Under the pieces are notes generated by a model. The model did not search any database. It saw only the letters and a program-made list of their open reading frames with translations, and had not been told where the DNA came from. DNA of 64,000 nt from Campylobacter_A concisus_Y (lineage in GTDB: Bacteria; Campylobacterota; Campylobacteria; Campylobacterales; Campylobacteraceae), in the NCBI RefSeq assembly GCF_902460415.1, contig NZ_CABPTY010000001.1:592275-656274 (forward strand), read 5' to 3'. Shown in pieces: positions 1-8,267 of the stretch (positions are counted from its first letter, which is position 1; every line of letters begins with the position of its first letter). Both the position numbers and the translations under genes were made by a program.

Positions 1-287
1 AATTTTTTGATAAAAATTTAACTAAAGATTATATAAATTTCAGCAAAATAAAAGATTTCACTACAAATTCTGGTATCAAACTTGGTGATAAACAAGAGCA
101 AATTTTAAAGAAGCTAGGTAAGCCAAACGATCTGCAAGAAGAAAATGCCACCTCTATTGTCACCTACATCACTGAGCAAAATGAAAGCAAACTCTTACAA
201 GAATTTGATATGCCACTTTATTACGAGAAATTCATCTTTTCTAATGGAGTTTTAAAAGAGTATGAATTTGGATTTGAATATCCGTGA
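1..287 (+). CDS. C-terminal end of an unidentified protein (5' truncated by window)
   Basis: An open frame enters from the left edge (codons start at base 3) and ends at TGA 285-287, giving about 94 residues. It is Lys/Asn/Glu-rich with no membrane segment. The stretch GIKLGDKQEQILKKLGKPND resembles the G...qv...lG.P pattern of BamE/SmpA-like domains, which occur in small envelope proteins; this likeness is weak and made by eye. The gene converges on the exonuclease gene that ends at 359. The family cannot be named without the missing N-terminus. Confidence 0.6.
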   Translation, partial: FFDKNLTKDYINFSKIKDFTTNSGIKLGDKQEQILKKLGKPNDLQEENATSIVTYITEQNESKLLQEFDMPLYYEKFIFSNGVLKEYEFGFEYP

Positions 288-358
288 TATTCCGTGGATC
301 AGGATATTAATTCCATAGGGCAGCAAAAGATATTTTACGGCCTAAAAGCGTAGAATTT

Positions 359-1390
359 CTACTCTTCGTCCAAATTTATTTCAGGTAGTTTCTCTTCGAT
401 AAAGCTCTTATCTTTTTTGACAGCTGACGCAACCTCGCTAGCTTTTTTTAAAAGTCCATCAAGCCCTTGTCTTGCCAAACGCTCATTTAGCTGCTCTGGC
501 GTATCTTTCACACCATCAAGATCGCTAAAATCATCAAATTCTTCATCGTCTTCTTTTTGGATCTTTATCTCGTAATCAAGCTTGCCATTAAGTCTAGCTA
601 GCTCGTCGCTTATCGCAGCGCAAAAGACCTCAGTATATCCTCTGTGAGCGCAGTTTTTGGCTAGAAATTCACTCATCACGTTTAGGTGATTTATATAGTC
701 ATCTTGCAAGATATTTGCCTGTAAAAGCTCGAATTTTAAAAAGAGCCAGTAGGTATTAAGCACGTCGCTTTCGCAGTATTCGTTGATCTTATCAAGCTCT
801 CCTGCATAGTATAGCTCAAGCACTTGATCGCCGTGCACGTCGTACTTGCCAGGTAAATTTAAGCTAGCGCAAAGTGTGTCAAGCTTTAGTCCTCTCACAC
901 TTCCAAAATCGCTTATAAAATCAAGCAGATCAAGGTGAAATTTAGGCGAATACCTTGCCCTATAATTTTCCCATTTGTTTTTGTTTAGCTCTTTATTTTC
1001 GCTCTCGTAATACGCCGCTGCGTTTAAGTTATAACGCATCGCACGCACCATTAGCATCGGCAGGTCAAAGCCACGGCCGTTAAAGCTAACAAGTCTTGGG
1101 TTATAATCATTTATAAATTTTAAAAATTTAGCGATGATCTCGCGCTCATTTTTGCCCTCCATCGTGCTAACTTTTAAAAATTTGCCGTACTCATCAGCCA
1201 TAACAGCAGATATCGCCACAACTCTATGAAACATCACAGGCAAAAACTCACTACCACTGGCCTCTTTTTGCAGAGCCATCGCTTGCACGCTCACATCTTC
1301 ATCGCTCCCATCAATGCCATAAATTTTTCTTATCAAATTTGCATCAGGTATCGTTTCGCAGTCAAAGACACAGATGTAACTTTTCGCCAT
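359..1390 (-). CDS. Predicted DEDDy 3'-5' exonuclease (PolB-exonuclease-like)
   Basis: 343 residues. The protein opens with an exonuclease I motif, FDCETIPD, with acidic residues D10 and E12. An exo II-like block, SFNGRGFDLPML, lies near residue 102, and an exo III-like block, YCESDVLNTYWLF, near residue 206. This fits the stand-alone family of predicted 3'-5' exonucleases related to the PolB proofreading domain (DNA_pol_B_exo2), which trims DNA or RNA 3' ends with two metal ions. The C-terminal 70 residues are acidic and Lys-rich and probably not catalytic. The ATG at 1390 has an AAGGG ribosome site just upstream. It is a single gene, divergent from waaC. The substrate in the cell is unknown. 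Confidence 0.85.
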   Translation of the reverse strand: MAKSYICVFDCETIPDANLIRKIYGIDGSDEDVSVQAMALQKEASGSEFLPVMFHRVVAISAVMADEYGKFLKVSTMEGKNEREIIAKFLKFINDYNPRLVSFNGRGFDLPMLMVRAMRYNLNAAAYYESENKELNKNKWENYRARYSPKFHLDLLDFISDFGSVRGLKLDTLCASLNLPGKYDVHGDQVLELYYAGELDKINEYCESDVLNTYWLFLKFELLQANILQDDYINHLNVMSEFLAKNCAHRGYTEVFCAAISDELARLNGKLDYEIKIQKEDDEEFDDFSDLDGVKDTPEQLNERLARQGLDGLLKKASEVASAVKKDKSFIEEKLPEINLDEE

Positions 1391-1453
1391 TTTAGCCCTT
1401 TTTTAAGCATTTTTTTTTAAAATCATACCAAAAATTTATATCTAAAGTGATCA

Positions 1454-2428
1454 ATGCAAAACAAAAATCAACTAAAAATAGCCATCGTCAAACTCTCAGC
1501 TCTTGGGGATATCGTGCACGCAGCTATTGTACTTCAGTTTATCAAAAAGCACCACCCAAATGCCCATATCACGTGGCTAGTTGATGCTCGTTTTGCAAGC
1601 CTTTTAAAAGATCATCCGCTTATCAACGAGCTAGTCGTTTTACCACTTAAACAAAGTTTTAGACAAAGCTACAAGATACTAAAAACCCTTGGTAAATTTG
1701 ACAAAGTGATCGATCTGCAAGGACTTTTTAAATCAGCCATCGTCGCAAAAATAATAGGCAAGCAAACTTATGGCTTTAGCAGAGAGAGTGTCAAAGAAAA
1801 GATCGCAGCCAGGCTTTATAGACATAAATTTAAAATTGATTACAACGAAAATATAATCATTAGAAATTTGGCACTTGTGGCTTTTGCTCTAAATTTTAGC
1901 TTTGAAGCAAGTGAAATTTTAGAAAAAGCGCCTTGCTTTGAAGCAAGTGAAATTTATAAAAACGAAAGTGGTAAAAAACGTGTTTTAATCGCTGCATTCG
2001 CAAGCGAAGAGAGCAAAATTTATAACAAATTTAAAGACGTGATTAGGCTCCTTGAAGGGTGTGAAATTTACCTTTGTTACGGAAGTGAGAGCGAAAAAGT
2101 AAGGGCTGAGGCGATCATCTCAGGCACCTCAGCAAAGCTACTTGAAAAACTTAGCATAAAAGAGATGATAAGCTTCATTACAAGCTGTGATTTAGTAATT
2201 GGTAACGATAGTGGCCTAACGCACCTTGCTTGGGCGATGAATAGGCCTTCTATCACGCTTTTTGGCAACCGTCCAAGCCACAGAAATGCTTACATCACGG
2301 ATAAAAATTTAGTTATAGATATGGGCAAGCAAATAGACGCCAGAAGTATCGATAAAAACGACTTTTGCATAAGAGAAATTTTTCCAGAAACGATTGCAAA
2401 TTTTGCAAAAAGGCTTCTCAATGGATAG
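1454..2428 (+). CDS. waaC: Lipopolysaccharide heptosyltransferase I
   Basis: 324 residues, GT-B fold, GT9 family. WaaC adds the first L-glycero-D-manno-heptose to Kdo on lipid A at the inner membrane. Visible signatures are the N-terminal KLSALGDIVHA (residues 13-23) with the family's conserved Asp, and the C-terminal donor-binding block GNDSGLTHLAWAMNRP near residue 250. It is the first gene of the LPS core operon and overlaps the acyltransferase gene by 8 bases. The middle of the protein carries a partial 12-residue duplication (FEASEI twice, from a 21-base direct repeat at 1899 and 1935), in the hinge region between the two Rossmann domains. Confidence 0.93.
   Translation: MQNKNQLKIAIVKLSALGDIVHAAIVLQFIKKHHPNAHITWLVDARFASLLKDHPLINELVVLPLKQSFRQSYKILKTLGKFDKVIDLQGLFKSAIVAKIIGKQTYGFSRESVKEKIAARLYRHKFKIDYNENIIIRNLALVAFALNFSFEASEILEKAPCFEASEIYKNESGKKRVLIAAFASEESKIYNKFKDVIRLLEGCEIYLCYGSESEKVRAEAIISGTSAKLLEKLSIKEMISFITSCDLVIGNDSGLTHLAWAMNRPSITLFGNRPSHRNAYITDKNLVIDMGKQIDARSIDKNDFCIREIFPETIANFAKRLLNG
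1899..1955 (+). repeat. In-frame 21-base direct repeat, 36-base period, inside waaC
   Basis: The 21 bases at 1899-1919 recur exactly at 1935-1955. The 36-base period is a multiple of three, so the reading frame is kept and the protein reads FEASEI twice, 12 residues apart. The spacer sequences differ, so this is either a diverged tandem duplication or recombination between short repeats. Confidence 0.85.
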
Positions 2429-3314
2429 GCTCTATCTGGCTGGCTTTTATACTTTAAAATTTTTTATATTTTTGCTACCTAGCTCACTTAGAGATTTGCT
2501 CGCTAAATTTTTAGCGTTTGCGTTTATGAAGCTTAAAAAAAAGAGATTTCATATCGTTATGACAAATTTAAATCTTGCATTTGGTGAGTCAAAAACTAAA
2601 GATGAAAAACTGGAAATCGCTAAAAAATGCTACTACAACTTCGCAAAATATCTTGGTATAAATTTCATCCTAAATCAAAACACGACGAAGCAAAAAGTGC
2701 TTGAAAAAGTTAGCTTTAAAAATGAGCATAATCTGCTTGAAGCGCTTAAGCTTGATCGTCCGATTATCGTGACTACCGCTCATTTTGGACAATGGGAGCT
2801 TTTTAGTCTAGCGATGGCGGCTCGCTTTGGTGCAGTTTCGGTGCTTGGCAGAAAGCTTGATAGTGGCGTCATGAATGAAATTTTAAAGGCGAATAGATCG
2901 CAGTTTGACGTGGAGCTCATTGACAAAGATGGCGGCGCAAAAGATATTTTAAAAGCGCTAAAAGCTAGGCGAATAGTTGGAATTTTAGTCGATCAAAATA
3001 CCGCTCCAAATGATGGTATAAAAGTGAAATTTTTTGGCAAGGATGTGCTTCATACGCCAGCTGCGAGTGTGCTAGCTCAAAAAACAAACGCACTAATAAT
3101 TAATGCATTTATCTATCAAAAAGATGAAAATATAAGTGAAATTTGCTTTTCACCAGCCATTGATATAAATAAATTTGATAAAGAAGAGGCGGTACAAAAA
3201 GTAACTCAAATGCAGTGCAGCGCGTGCGAAGAGATGGTTAGATCAAGGCCAGAAGAGTACTTTTGGCTTCACCAAAGATTTAAGAGATTTTACGAAAATG
3301 AGTATAAATGCTAA
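2421..3314 (+). CDS. waaM: Lipid A biosynthesis late acyltransferase (LpxL/HtrB family)
   Basis: 297 residues from ATG 2421; a longer frame from a TTG at 2394 would run further back into waaC and is less likely. The family transfers a secondary acyl chain from acyl-ACP to lipid A (lauroyl/myristoyl transferase type). The N-terminus holds one hydrophobic anchor (LKFFIFLLPSSLRDLLAKFLAFAF). The catalytic HX4E motif is HFGQWE near residue 126. A DGGAKDILKALK block and VDQN follow, as in LpxL. It overlaps waaC by 8 bases and the next glycosyltransferase by 7, so the three are surely cotranscribed. The symbol follows C. jejuni use for the acyltransferase beside waaC. Confidence 0.9.
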   Translation: MDRLYLAGFYTLKFFIFLLPSSLRDLLAKFLAFAFMKLKKKRFHIVMTNLNLAFGESKTKDEKLEIAKKCYYNFAKYLGINFILNQNTTKQKVLEKVSFKNEHNLLEALKLDRPIIVTTAHFGQWELFSLAMAARFGAVSVLGRKLDSGVMNEILKANRSQFDVELIDKDGGAKDILKALKARRIVGILVDQNTAPNDGIKVKFFGKDVLHTPAASVLAQKTNALIINAFIYQKDENISEICFSPAIDINKFDKEEAVQKVTQMQCSACEEMVRSRPEEYFWLHQRFKRFYENEYKC

Positions 3315-4012
3315 GTGTCGTCATCTTAACTTTTAACAGCCAAAAATATCTACAAAAAGTGCTAGAAAGTACAAATTTTGCAGATGAGGTCATTGTGGTT
3401 GATAGTGGCTCAAAAGATAGCACAAGACAAATTTGTCAAAATTTTAGTAATGTTAAATTCTACGAGCAAGATTGGCTGGGCTTTGGCGCTCAAAAGCAAA
3501 AGGGCGTAGATCTAGCCAAAAATGAGTGGGTCTTTGTGCTTGATAGCGATGAAGTGATCACAAATGAGCTTAGAAATGAGATCATTGGCACGTTAAAAGA
3601 GCCAAAATTTATGGCCTACAACGTAGCTAGGCTAAATTTTTTCTTTGGCAAATCGATCAAAAATATGGGGCTCTATCCAGACTATACAGTGAGGCTTTTT
3701 AACAAAAATTTTGCCAAATTTGATGGCAGAGCCGTGCATGAAAAAGTCATTTTAAATGACAGCTCGCAAAAGCTTGGAGTGCTTAAAAAACACTTCTTGC
3801 ACTATGCATATGAGAATATCGAGCAGTTTATCTCTAAACAAAATCGCTACTCAAGCATGGGGGCAAAAAGAAATTTATTTAAAGCTCTAACAAGCCCAGT
3901 GTGGACATTTTTTAAGCTTTATGTGCTAAAAGGTGGCTTTAAAGAGGGCTTTACTGGCTACGTTATAGCTAGACTTTACGCTCAGTACACATTTTGGAAA
4001 TACATAAAATGA
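3308..4012 (+). CDS. GT2 family LPS core glycosyltransferase (WaaE/KdtX-like)
   Basis: 234 residues, family 2 glycosyltransferase with a GT-A fold. Signatures are VVILTFNSQKYL at the N-terminus, VDSGSKDST near residue 30 (nucleotide binding) and the metal-binding LDSDEV near residue 76. Size and the LFNKNFAKFDGRAVHEKV block fit the WaaE/KdtX group, which adds glucose to the first core heptose. C. jejuni has LgtF, a longer two-domain enzyme, at a comparable place; this protein matches only the N-terminal domain in length. The exact sugar cannot be read from sequence. Confidence 0.85.
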   Translation: MLSVVILTFNSQKYLQKVLESTNFADEVIVVDSGSKDSTRQICQNFSNVKFYEQDWLGFGAQKQKGVDLAKNEWVFVLDSDEVITNELRNEIIGTLKEPKFMAYNVARLNFFFGKSIKNMGLYPDYTVRLFNKNFAKFDGRAVHEKVILNDSSQKLGVLKKHFLHYAYENIEQFISKQNRYSSMGAKRNLFKALTSPVWTFFKLYVLKGGFKEGFTGYVIARLYAQYTFWKYIK

Positions 4013-5070
4013 AAATATTAGTAATTAAATTTAGGAACATCGGCGACGTGCTTTTGACTACGCCTCTTATTGAAAATTTGCATCATTATTACCCGGATGC
4101 AACCATCGACTTTGCCTTGAACAAAGGAACAGAAGCGATGATCAAGGGAAATCCTTATATAAATAAAATTCACATTTACGATAGACAAAGTGCAAATTCT
4201 GGCTTTTTTAACAAACTAATTACTGAGATAAAATTTATAAAAGCCATCAAAAAAGAGAAGTACGATATGGCCGTACAAACAACCACGGGGGATCGCGGCA
4301 TCATCATCTCAAAATACGCAAAGATCAAAAAAATAGTAGGCTTTCTTGGCAAAAATCAATCAATAAATAAACTTCTAAACGTCAAGGCAAAATACTATGA
4401 AAATTTTTCACATACGATCGATCATAATCTAAACGCTTTAAGAGCTTTGGGGTTTGAACCGGTTAGCAAAAAGGTGAGCGTATTTTCGGACGAAAGTGTG
4501 GAGCATCTAAATTTACCAAAATGCTTTGTACATATGCATCTAACAAGCCGCTGGATGTTTAAATGCGCAAATGACGAGAGCATGGCAGAGCTCATCGACT
4601 ACTGCGAAAATGAGCTTGGCGTAAAGGTTGTGCTAACAAGTGATAATAAAGAAAATGAGCTAAATAAGCTTGCAAGTGTGCTAAAAATTTGCAAAAGTGA
4701 GCCTATAAATTTAGGTGGTAAGCTAAATTTGAAACAAACTATCGCCCTATCAAAGCATTCAAGCCTTTTTATCGGTGTTGATACCGCCATCATGCACATT
4801 GCCGCTGCAAATGATGTACCAGTCATAGCCTTTTTTGGTCCAAGTAATGCTTTTGAGTGGGGGCCGTGGGACAACTCACTCATGGAAAATGGCTACACAG
4901 CGCAAAATGGTATCCAAAGTATGGGCAAGCACACCGTTTATCAAAAAGACTGGGACCTTGTACCTTGCGATAAAGAAGGTATAGCAAAGCATGGCATAGA
5001 AAAGACCTTGATGGATTTTAGCGACGAAATGCCAAAAATAAAAGCCAAAATAAAAGAAATTTTAGGATAG
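4009..5070 (+). CDS. LPS heptosyltransferase, GT9 family (WaaQ/RfaQ-like)
   Basis: 353 residues from ATG 4009, which overlaps the previous stop as ATGA; the frame also extends to a TTG at 3994 but the ATG fits better. GT9 signatures are KFRNIGDVLLTTPLI at the N-terminus and FIGVDTAIMHIAAANDVPVIAFFGPS near residue 260. The HLTSRWMFKC block and the late AFEWGPWDN block resemble heptosyltransferase III (WaaQ) more than WaaF. Inferred role: adding a further heptose to the inner core. The next gene starts 4 bases after its stop. Confidence 0.82.
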   Translation: MKILVIKFRNIGDVLLTTPLIENLHHYYPDATIDFALNKGTEAMIKGNPYINKIHIYDRQSANSGFFNKLITEIKFIKAIKKEKYDMAVQTTTGDRGIIISKYAKIKKIVGFLGKNQSINKLLNVKAKYYENFSHTIDHNLNALRALGFEPVSKKVSVFSDESVEHLNLPKCFVHMHLTSRWMFKCANDESMAELIDYCENELGVKVVLTSDNKENELNKLASVLKICKSEPINLGGKLNLKQTIALSKHSSLFIGVDTAIMHIAAANDVPVIAFFGPSNAFEWGPWDNSLMENGYTAQNGIQSMGKHTVYQKDWDLVPCDKEGIAKHGIEKTLMDFSDEMPKIKAKIKEILG

Positions 5071-5074
5071 GCAA

Positions 5075-6154
5075 ATGAACATTCTTCACACAGAAACACT
5101 TTTTAACTGGGGTGGGCAACAAAATAAGATCATGAACGAGATGCGTCATATACGCGAACTTGGCCATGGCACAACGCTATTTTGCAACCCAAATTCTGAA
5201 ATTTCAAAACGCGCTCGAGAAGAAAATTTTAAAGTTATCGAATGCGAAATGAATAAGAAAAATTTTCATAAAACAGTACCAATATTTTGTAAAATTTTAT
5301 GGCAAGAAAATATAGATGTGGTGATTTCAAATGGCTCCACAGATAGTTGGGTAGCTGCTATATCAAAAATTTTTACTAGAAAAAAAGGCGTTAAATTTAT
5401 ACGCGAAAGACACAACGAATTCCCAATAAAAGGCTCTTTGAGTAAATTTTTGCACACAACTCTTTTTGATAAGATCATAAGCGTCAGTCCAAATGTAACA
5501 GAAATTTTGCAAAAGATAGGGGTAAAAAATGAAAAAATATTTTTTATTCCAACTTTTGTGGATTGCGATGCTCTAAATGCGGTGCGATTAACATTTAAAG
5601 AAGAGTTTAATATCCCAAAACAAGCGATAACAGTAGGTATGTTTTCCTCGCTCAGTCGCCAAAAAGGAGTCTATGAATTTGCAAATGCACTAAAAATTCT
5701 CATGCAAAAAAACAGCGATATATACGGCATTTTTGGTGGGAATATCAGCAAAAATACAAAAGATCAAATTTTAAGTATTTTTGACAATGCTATGAAAGAA
5801 AAATTAGTTTTTACTAATTTTAGAAGCGATATAGCAAATGTAGTAAAAGGCATAGACTATTACGTATTTCCTTCTCACACAGAAGGTCTTCCTACAGCTT
5901 TACTGGAGGCAATGGCTCTATCTCGCCCCATTGTAGCTTTTGATATAGCACCTATGAATAGCATGCTTGCAGATGGCAGAGGTCAATGCGCTAAATTTTT
6001 AGATGCAAAAGATATGGCAGATAAAATAAATACATACATAAAAAATGACGAACTAGCTAGACAATGCGGAGAAAAAGCCAGCATCTTTGTCAAAGAGAAT
6101 TATGATACCCAAATTTTAAAAACATATATCAAGAGATTATTGGAGGACCTATGA
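5075..6154 (+). CDS. GT4-type glycosyltransferase of the LPS locus
   Basis: 359 residues, GT-B fold. The N-terminus NILHTETLFNWGGQQ has the glycine-rich loop of GT4 enzymes. The C-terminal donor domain shows SSLSRQKGVYEF and then FPSHTEGLPTALLEAMALSRPIVA, the typical E-x7-E signature. It probably adds one sugar to the core or outer chain; acceptor and donor cannot be told. It overlaps the following deacetylase gene by 4 bases (ATGA). Paired with that deacetylase, it mirrors the opposite-strand pair at 7497-9313. Confidence 0.85.
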   Translation: MNILHTETLFNWGGQQNKIMNEMRHIRELGHGTTLFCNPNSEISKRAREENFKVIECEMNKKNFHKTVPIFCKILWQENIDVVISNGSTDSWVAAISKIFTRKKGVKFIRERHNEFPIKGSLSKFLHTTLFDKIISVSPNVTEILQKIGVKNEKIFFIPTFVDCDALNAVRLTFKEEFNIPKQAITVGMFSSLSRQKGVYEFANALKILMQKNSDIYGIFGGNISKNTKDQILSIFDNAMKEKLVFTNFRSDIANVVKGIDYYVFPSHTEGLPTALLEAMALSRPIVAFDIAPMNSMLADGRGQCAKFLDAKDMADKINTYIKNDELARQCGEKASIFVKENYDTQILKTYIKRLLEDL

Positions 6155-6948
6155 ATAATCCAGTCTGTATACTAACAGTACATCACTTCAATAACAATGA
6201 AAATGACTTTGCCATTAAACCAGAGCTATTTAAAAAGGCGCTTTTGATGGCGTTAAATGAGGGCTATAAATTTATAAACTACAACCAGTTTAAAGATATA
6301 GCTAGCAGCCGAGTAAAAGCCTCAAAAAAGAGCATTTTGCTAACTTTTGATGATGGGTATTTTGATAATTATAAATTTGCATTTCCTATCCTAAAAGAGC
6401 TAAAAATTCCAGCTGTGTGCTTTTTGATAACAGATAAGATCAAGGATTTTAAAAGACAGGATTACAACTTTGCATTTAAAAAACATAAAGAGATCGACTA
6501 TGGTAAAGATGCGGAGTATTTTTTAAATTTAGACGAGATCAGGCAGATGCAAGAGAGTGGCCTTTTTGAGTTTGATAGCCATACAGCGAGCCACTTTTCT
6601 TGCAAAAGCAATGATGAAGAAAAATTAAGAGAAGAATTTTCTAGCTCGCTGGCTAAGATAAAAGAGCTATTTCCCGAAAAACAAGAATTTGGCTTTTGCT
6701 TTCCCAAAGGGCACTTTAACGAGCTTTCACTAAAAGTTGTGAGAGAGTATTACGACTTTGCTTTTAGTGTGATAGATGGCGGATTTTGCGCAGGAGATGA
6801 TAAATTTAAGATAAGACGTATCGATATATCAAACAATGCGAAGAGCGAGAGTGACTACATTTTTAGGGTTAAAAAGAAGCTTTTTATATATTCGACTCCA
6901 ATACTAGGAAATTTATATTCAAATTTTAGAAATAGAGACTATAAATAA
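6151..6948 (+). CDS. Polysaccharide deacetylase family protein (CE4/NodB)
   Basis: 265 residues. The NodB homology motifs are present: LLTFDDGYFDNY near residue 64 with the catalytic and metal Asp pair, and DSHTASH near residue 142 giving the two metal-binding His. Motif 3 is CFPKGHF, lacking the usual Arg. No signal peptide is visible, so it probably acts in the cytoplasm or on the inner membrane face, on an N-acetylated sugar of a nascent LPS core or glycolipid. It overlaps the upstream GT4 gene by 4 bases and the downstream kinase gene by 1. The substrate is unknown. Confidence 0.82.
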   Translation: MNNPVCILTVHHFNNNENDFAIKPELFKKALLMALNEGYKFINYNQFKDIASSRVKASKKSILLTFDDGYFDNYKFAFPILKELKIPAVCFLITDKIKDFKRQDYNFAFKKHKEIDYGKDAEYFLNLDEIRQMQESGLFEFDSHTASHFSCKSNDEEKLREEFSSSLAKIKELFPEKQEFGFCFPKGHFNELSLKVVREYYDFAFSVIDGGFCAGDDKFKIRRIDISNNAKSESDYIFRVKKKLFIYSTPILGNLYSNFRNRDYK

Positions 6949-7490
6949 TGTTTGAAGCATTAAATGGGGCTTGTAAAGAAATTTTAAAAGATAAAAAACA
7001 AGCCTTAATCGCTCTCACTGGGCTTCACGGCAGTGGCAAAAGCACACTTGCAAAACAAATTAGAAAAAATGGATTTAAAAACTTTAAACCTTATCAAATC
7101 GCTGTAATCGATAATGATGTAATGAGCCTAAATTTATTTATAGCTCGTCCAAAGATAAAAATCAAAAGCGATAATCAAGATGAGCTAAAGCCATTCTTTA
7201 AATTTATCATGCCGTTTGTAAAAGTCGTAATATACGTAAGCTCAAATCCACTCTTACGTATAAGTAAATACGATATACTTTGTATTTTAAATGCTGATGA
7301 AGAAGCTAGAAGAGCCGAAATTTATAAGAGAAACTCGAGCAAGGATCCAAGCCAGTGCTCAAAAACAATGAGCATAAATTTAAACTAGAGTTCAAATCGC
7401 CAATAAAGCGAAATATCTAATCAGAAGCGATTCTCCAGATCTCACAAAAAGCATATAGCCAAAAATAGGAAAATTTTTACCAGATAATTT
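6948..7490 (+). pseudogene. Frameshifted P-loop kinase-like gene in the LPS locus
   Basis: The open frame 6948-7388 (146 residues) begins with a clear Walker A, ALTGLHGSGKSTLAKQI, near residue 22, and continues through YDILCILNADEEARRAEIYKR, as in small nucleotide or adenylylsulfate kinases. After that the frame gives a short, unconvincing tail and stops. Kinase-like sequence continues in other frames: ETRARIQASAQ from base 7330 (frame shifted by one), KNNEHKFKLEF from 7361, and ANKAKYLIRSDSPDLTKSI from 7399, ending near the stop of the facing gene at 7497. The parts need at least two or three indels to join. I call it a decaying gene; sequencing error is the alternative. The substrate is unknown. 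Confidence 0.65.
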
Positions 7491-7496
7491 AGCCCA

Positions 7497-8267
7497 CTAA
7501 GACCTTATCGCCGCGTAGATAGAGCCTAAAATATCATTTTGATATATAAACATGGTCTTTTTTAGCCATTTTTCATCACGTTTTGTCACTATCCGTTTTA
7601 TCTCTTCAAGGTTGCCATCAGCTTTATTAATGCCACGTTTTGTCGTAAAAAATACCTTATAACCATGCTTTTTGGCCGCTATTAGATACTCGTCATTGTA
7701 TTTGCCACGCGGCCAGCAAAGCGCGTCGTCCTCAAAGCCAAAATTTTTCTTCATAAATTCACGGCAAAGACCAAATTCCTCGTCCAGACTAAGCTGCCCA
7801 AAATATCCATCAAAATGACCGTGCGTATGTGAGTGAAAGTAAAAACAATCGCTCATTTTCTCAATCTGCTCTAAATTTAATATCACATCTTGTGGTCTAC
7901 TTGGAGCAAGCCTCTTGCACTCGTTGTGATCAACATTTAAAAAGTTAGCAGGCCTCATCTCATGTGCCTTTTGCGCCGCTTCTATCCAGCCAGTAATTAT
8001 AAAGATATTTGCCCTTAGCCCAAATTCTTTCACGATAGGATAAGCATAGATGTAGTTGTCCATCCAGCCATCATCAAATGTTATGCAAACACTCTTTTTA
8101 GGCACTTCAAGCTCACCTTTTTTATACGCAATAAATTCATTTATGCTTAGTGTTTTATAGCCATTTTCAGCTAGAAATTTCATATGCGATTTAAACTCAT
8201 CCACGCTACTAGCGATAAATCCGCTCTTTTCAAGCACGTGGTGATACATCAAAACTGGTATGCTCAT
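7497..8267 (-). CDS. Polysaccharide deacetylase family protein (CE4/NodB)
   Basis: 256 residues. NodB motifs are PVLMYHHV at the N-terminus, CITFDDGWMDNY near residue 61 and FHSHTHGHFDG near residue 148, with several candidate metal His. Motif 3 reads CWPRGKYND. No signal peptide is seen, so a cytoplasmic deacetylation of a sugar intermediate is inferred. Its start overlaps the stop of the GT4 gene upstream on the same strand by 4 bases, so the two are coupled. It faces the broken kinase gene tail to tail and looks distantly related to the deacetylase at 6151. Confidence 0.85.
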   Translation of the reverse strand: MSIPVLMYHHVLEKSGFIASSVDEFKSHMKFLAENGYKTLSINEFIAYKKGELEVPKKSVCITFDDGWMDNYIYAYPIVKEFGLRANIFIITGWIEAAQKAHEMRPANFLNVDHNECKRLAPSRPQDVILNLEQIEKMSDCFYFHSHTHGHFDGYFGQLSLDEEFGLCREFMKKNFGFEDDALCWPRGKYNDEYLIAAKKHGYKVFFTTKRGINKADGNLEEIKRIVTKRDEKWLKKTMFIYQNDILGSIYAAIRS

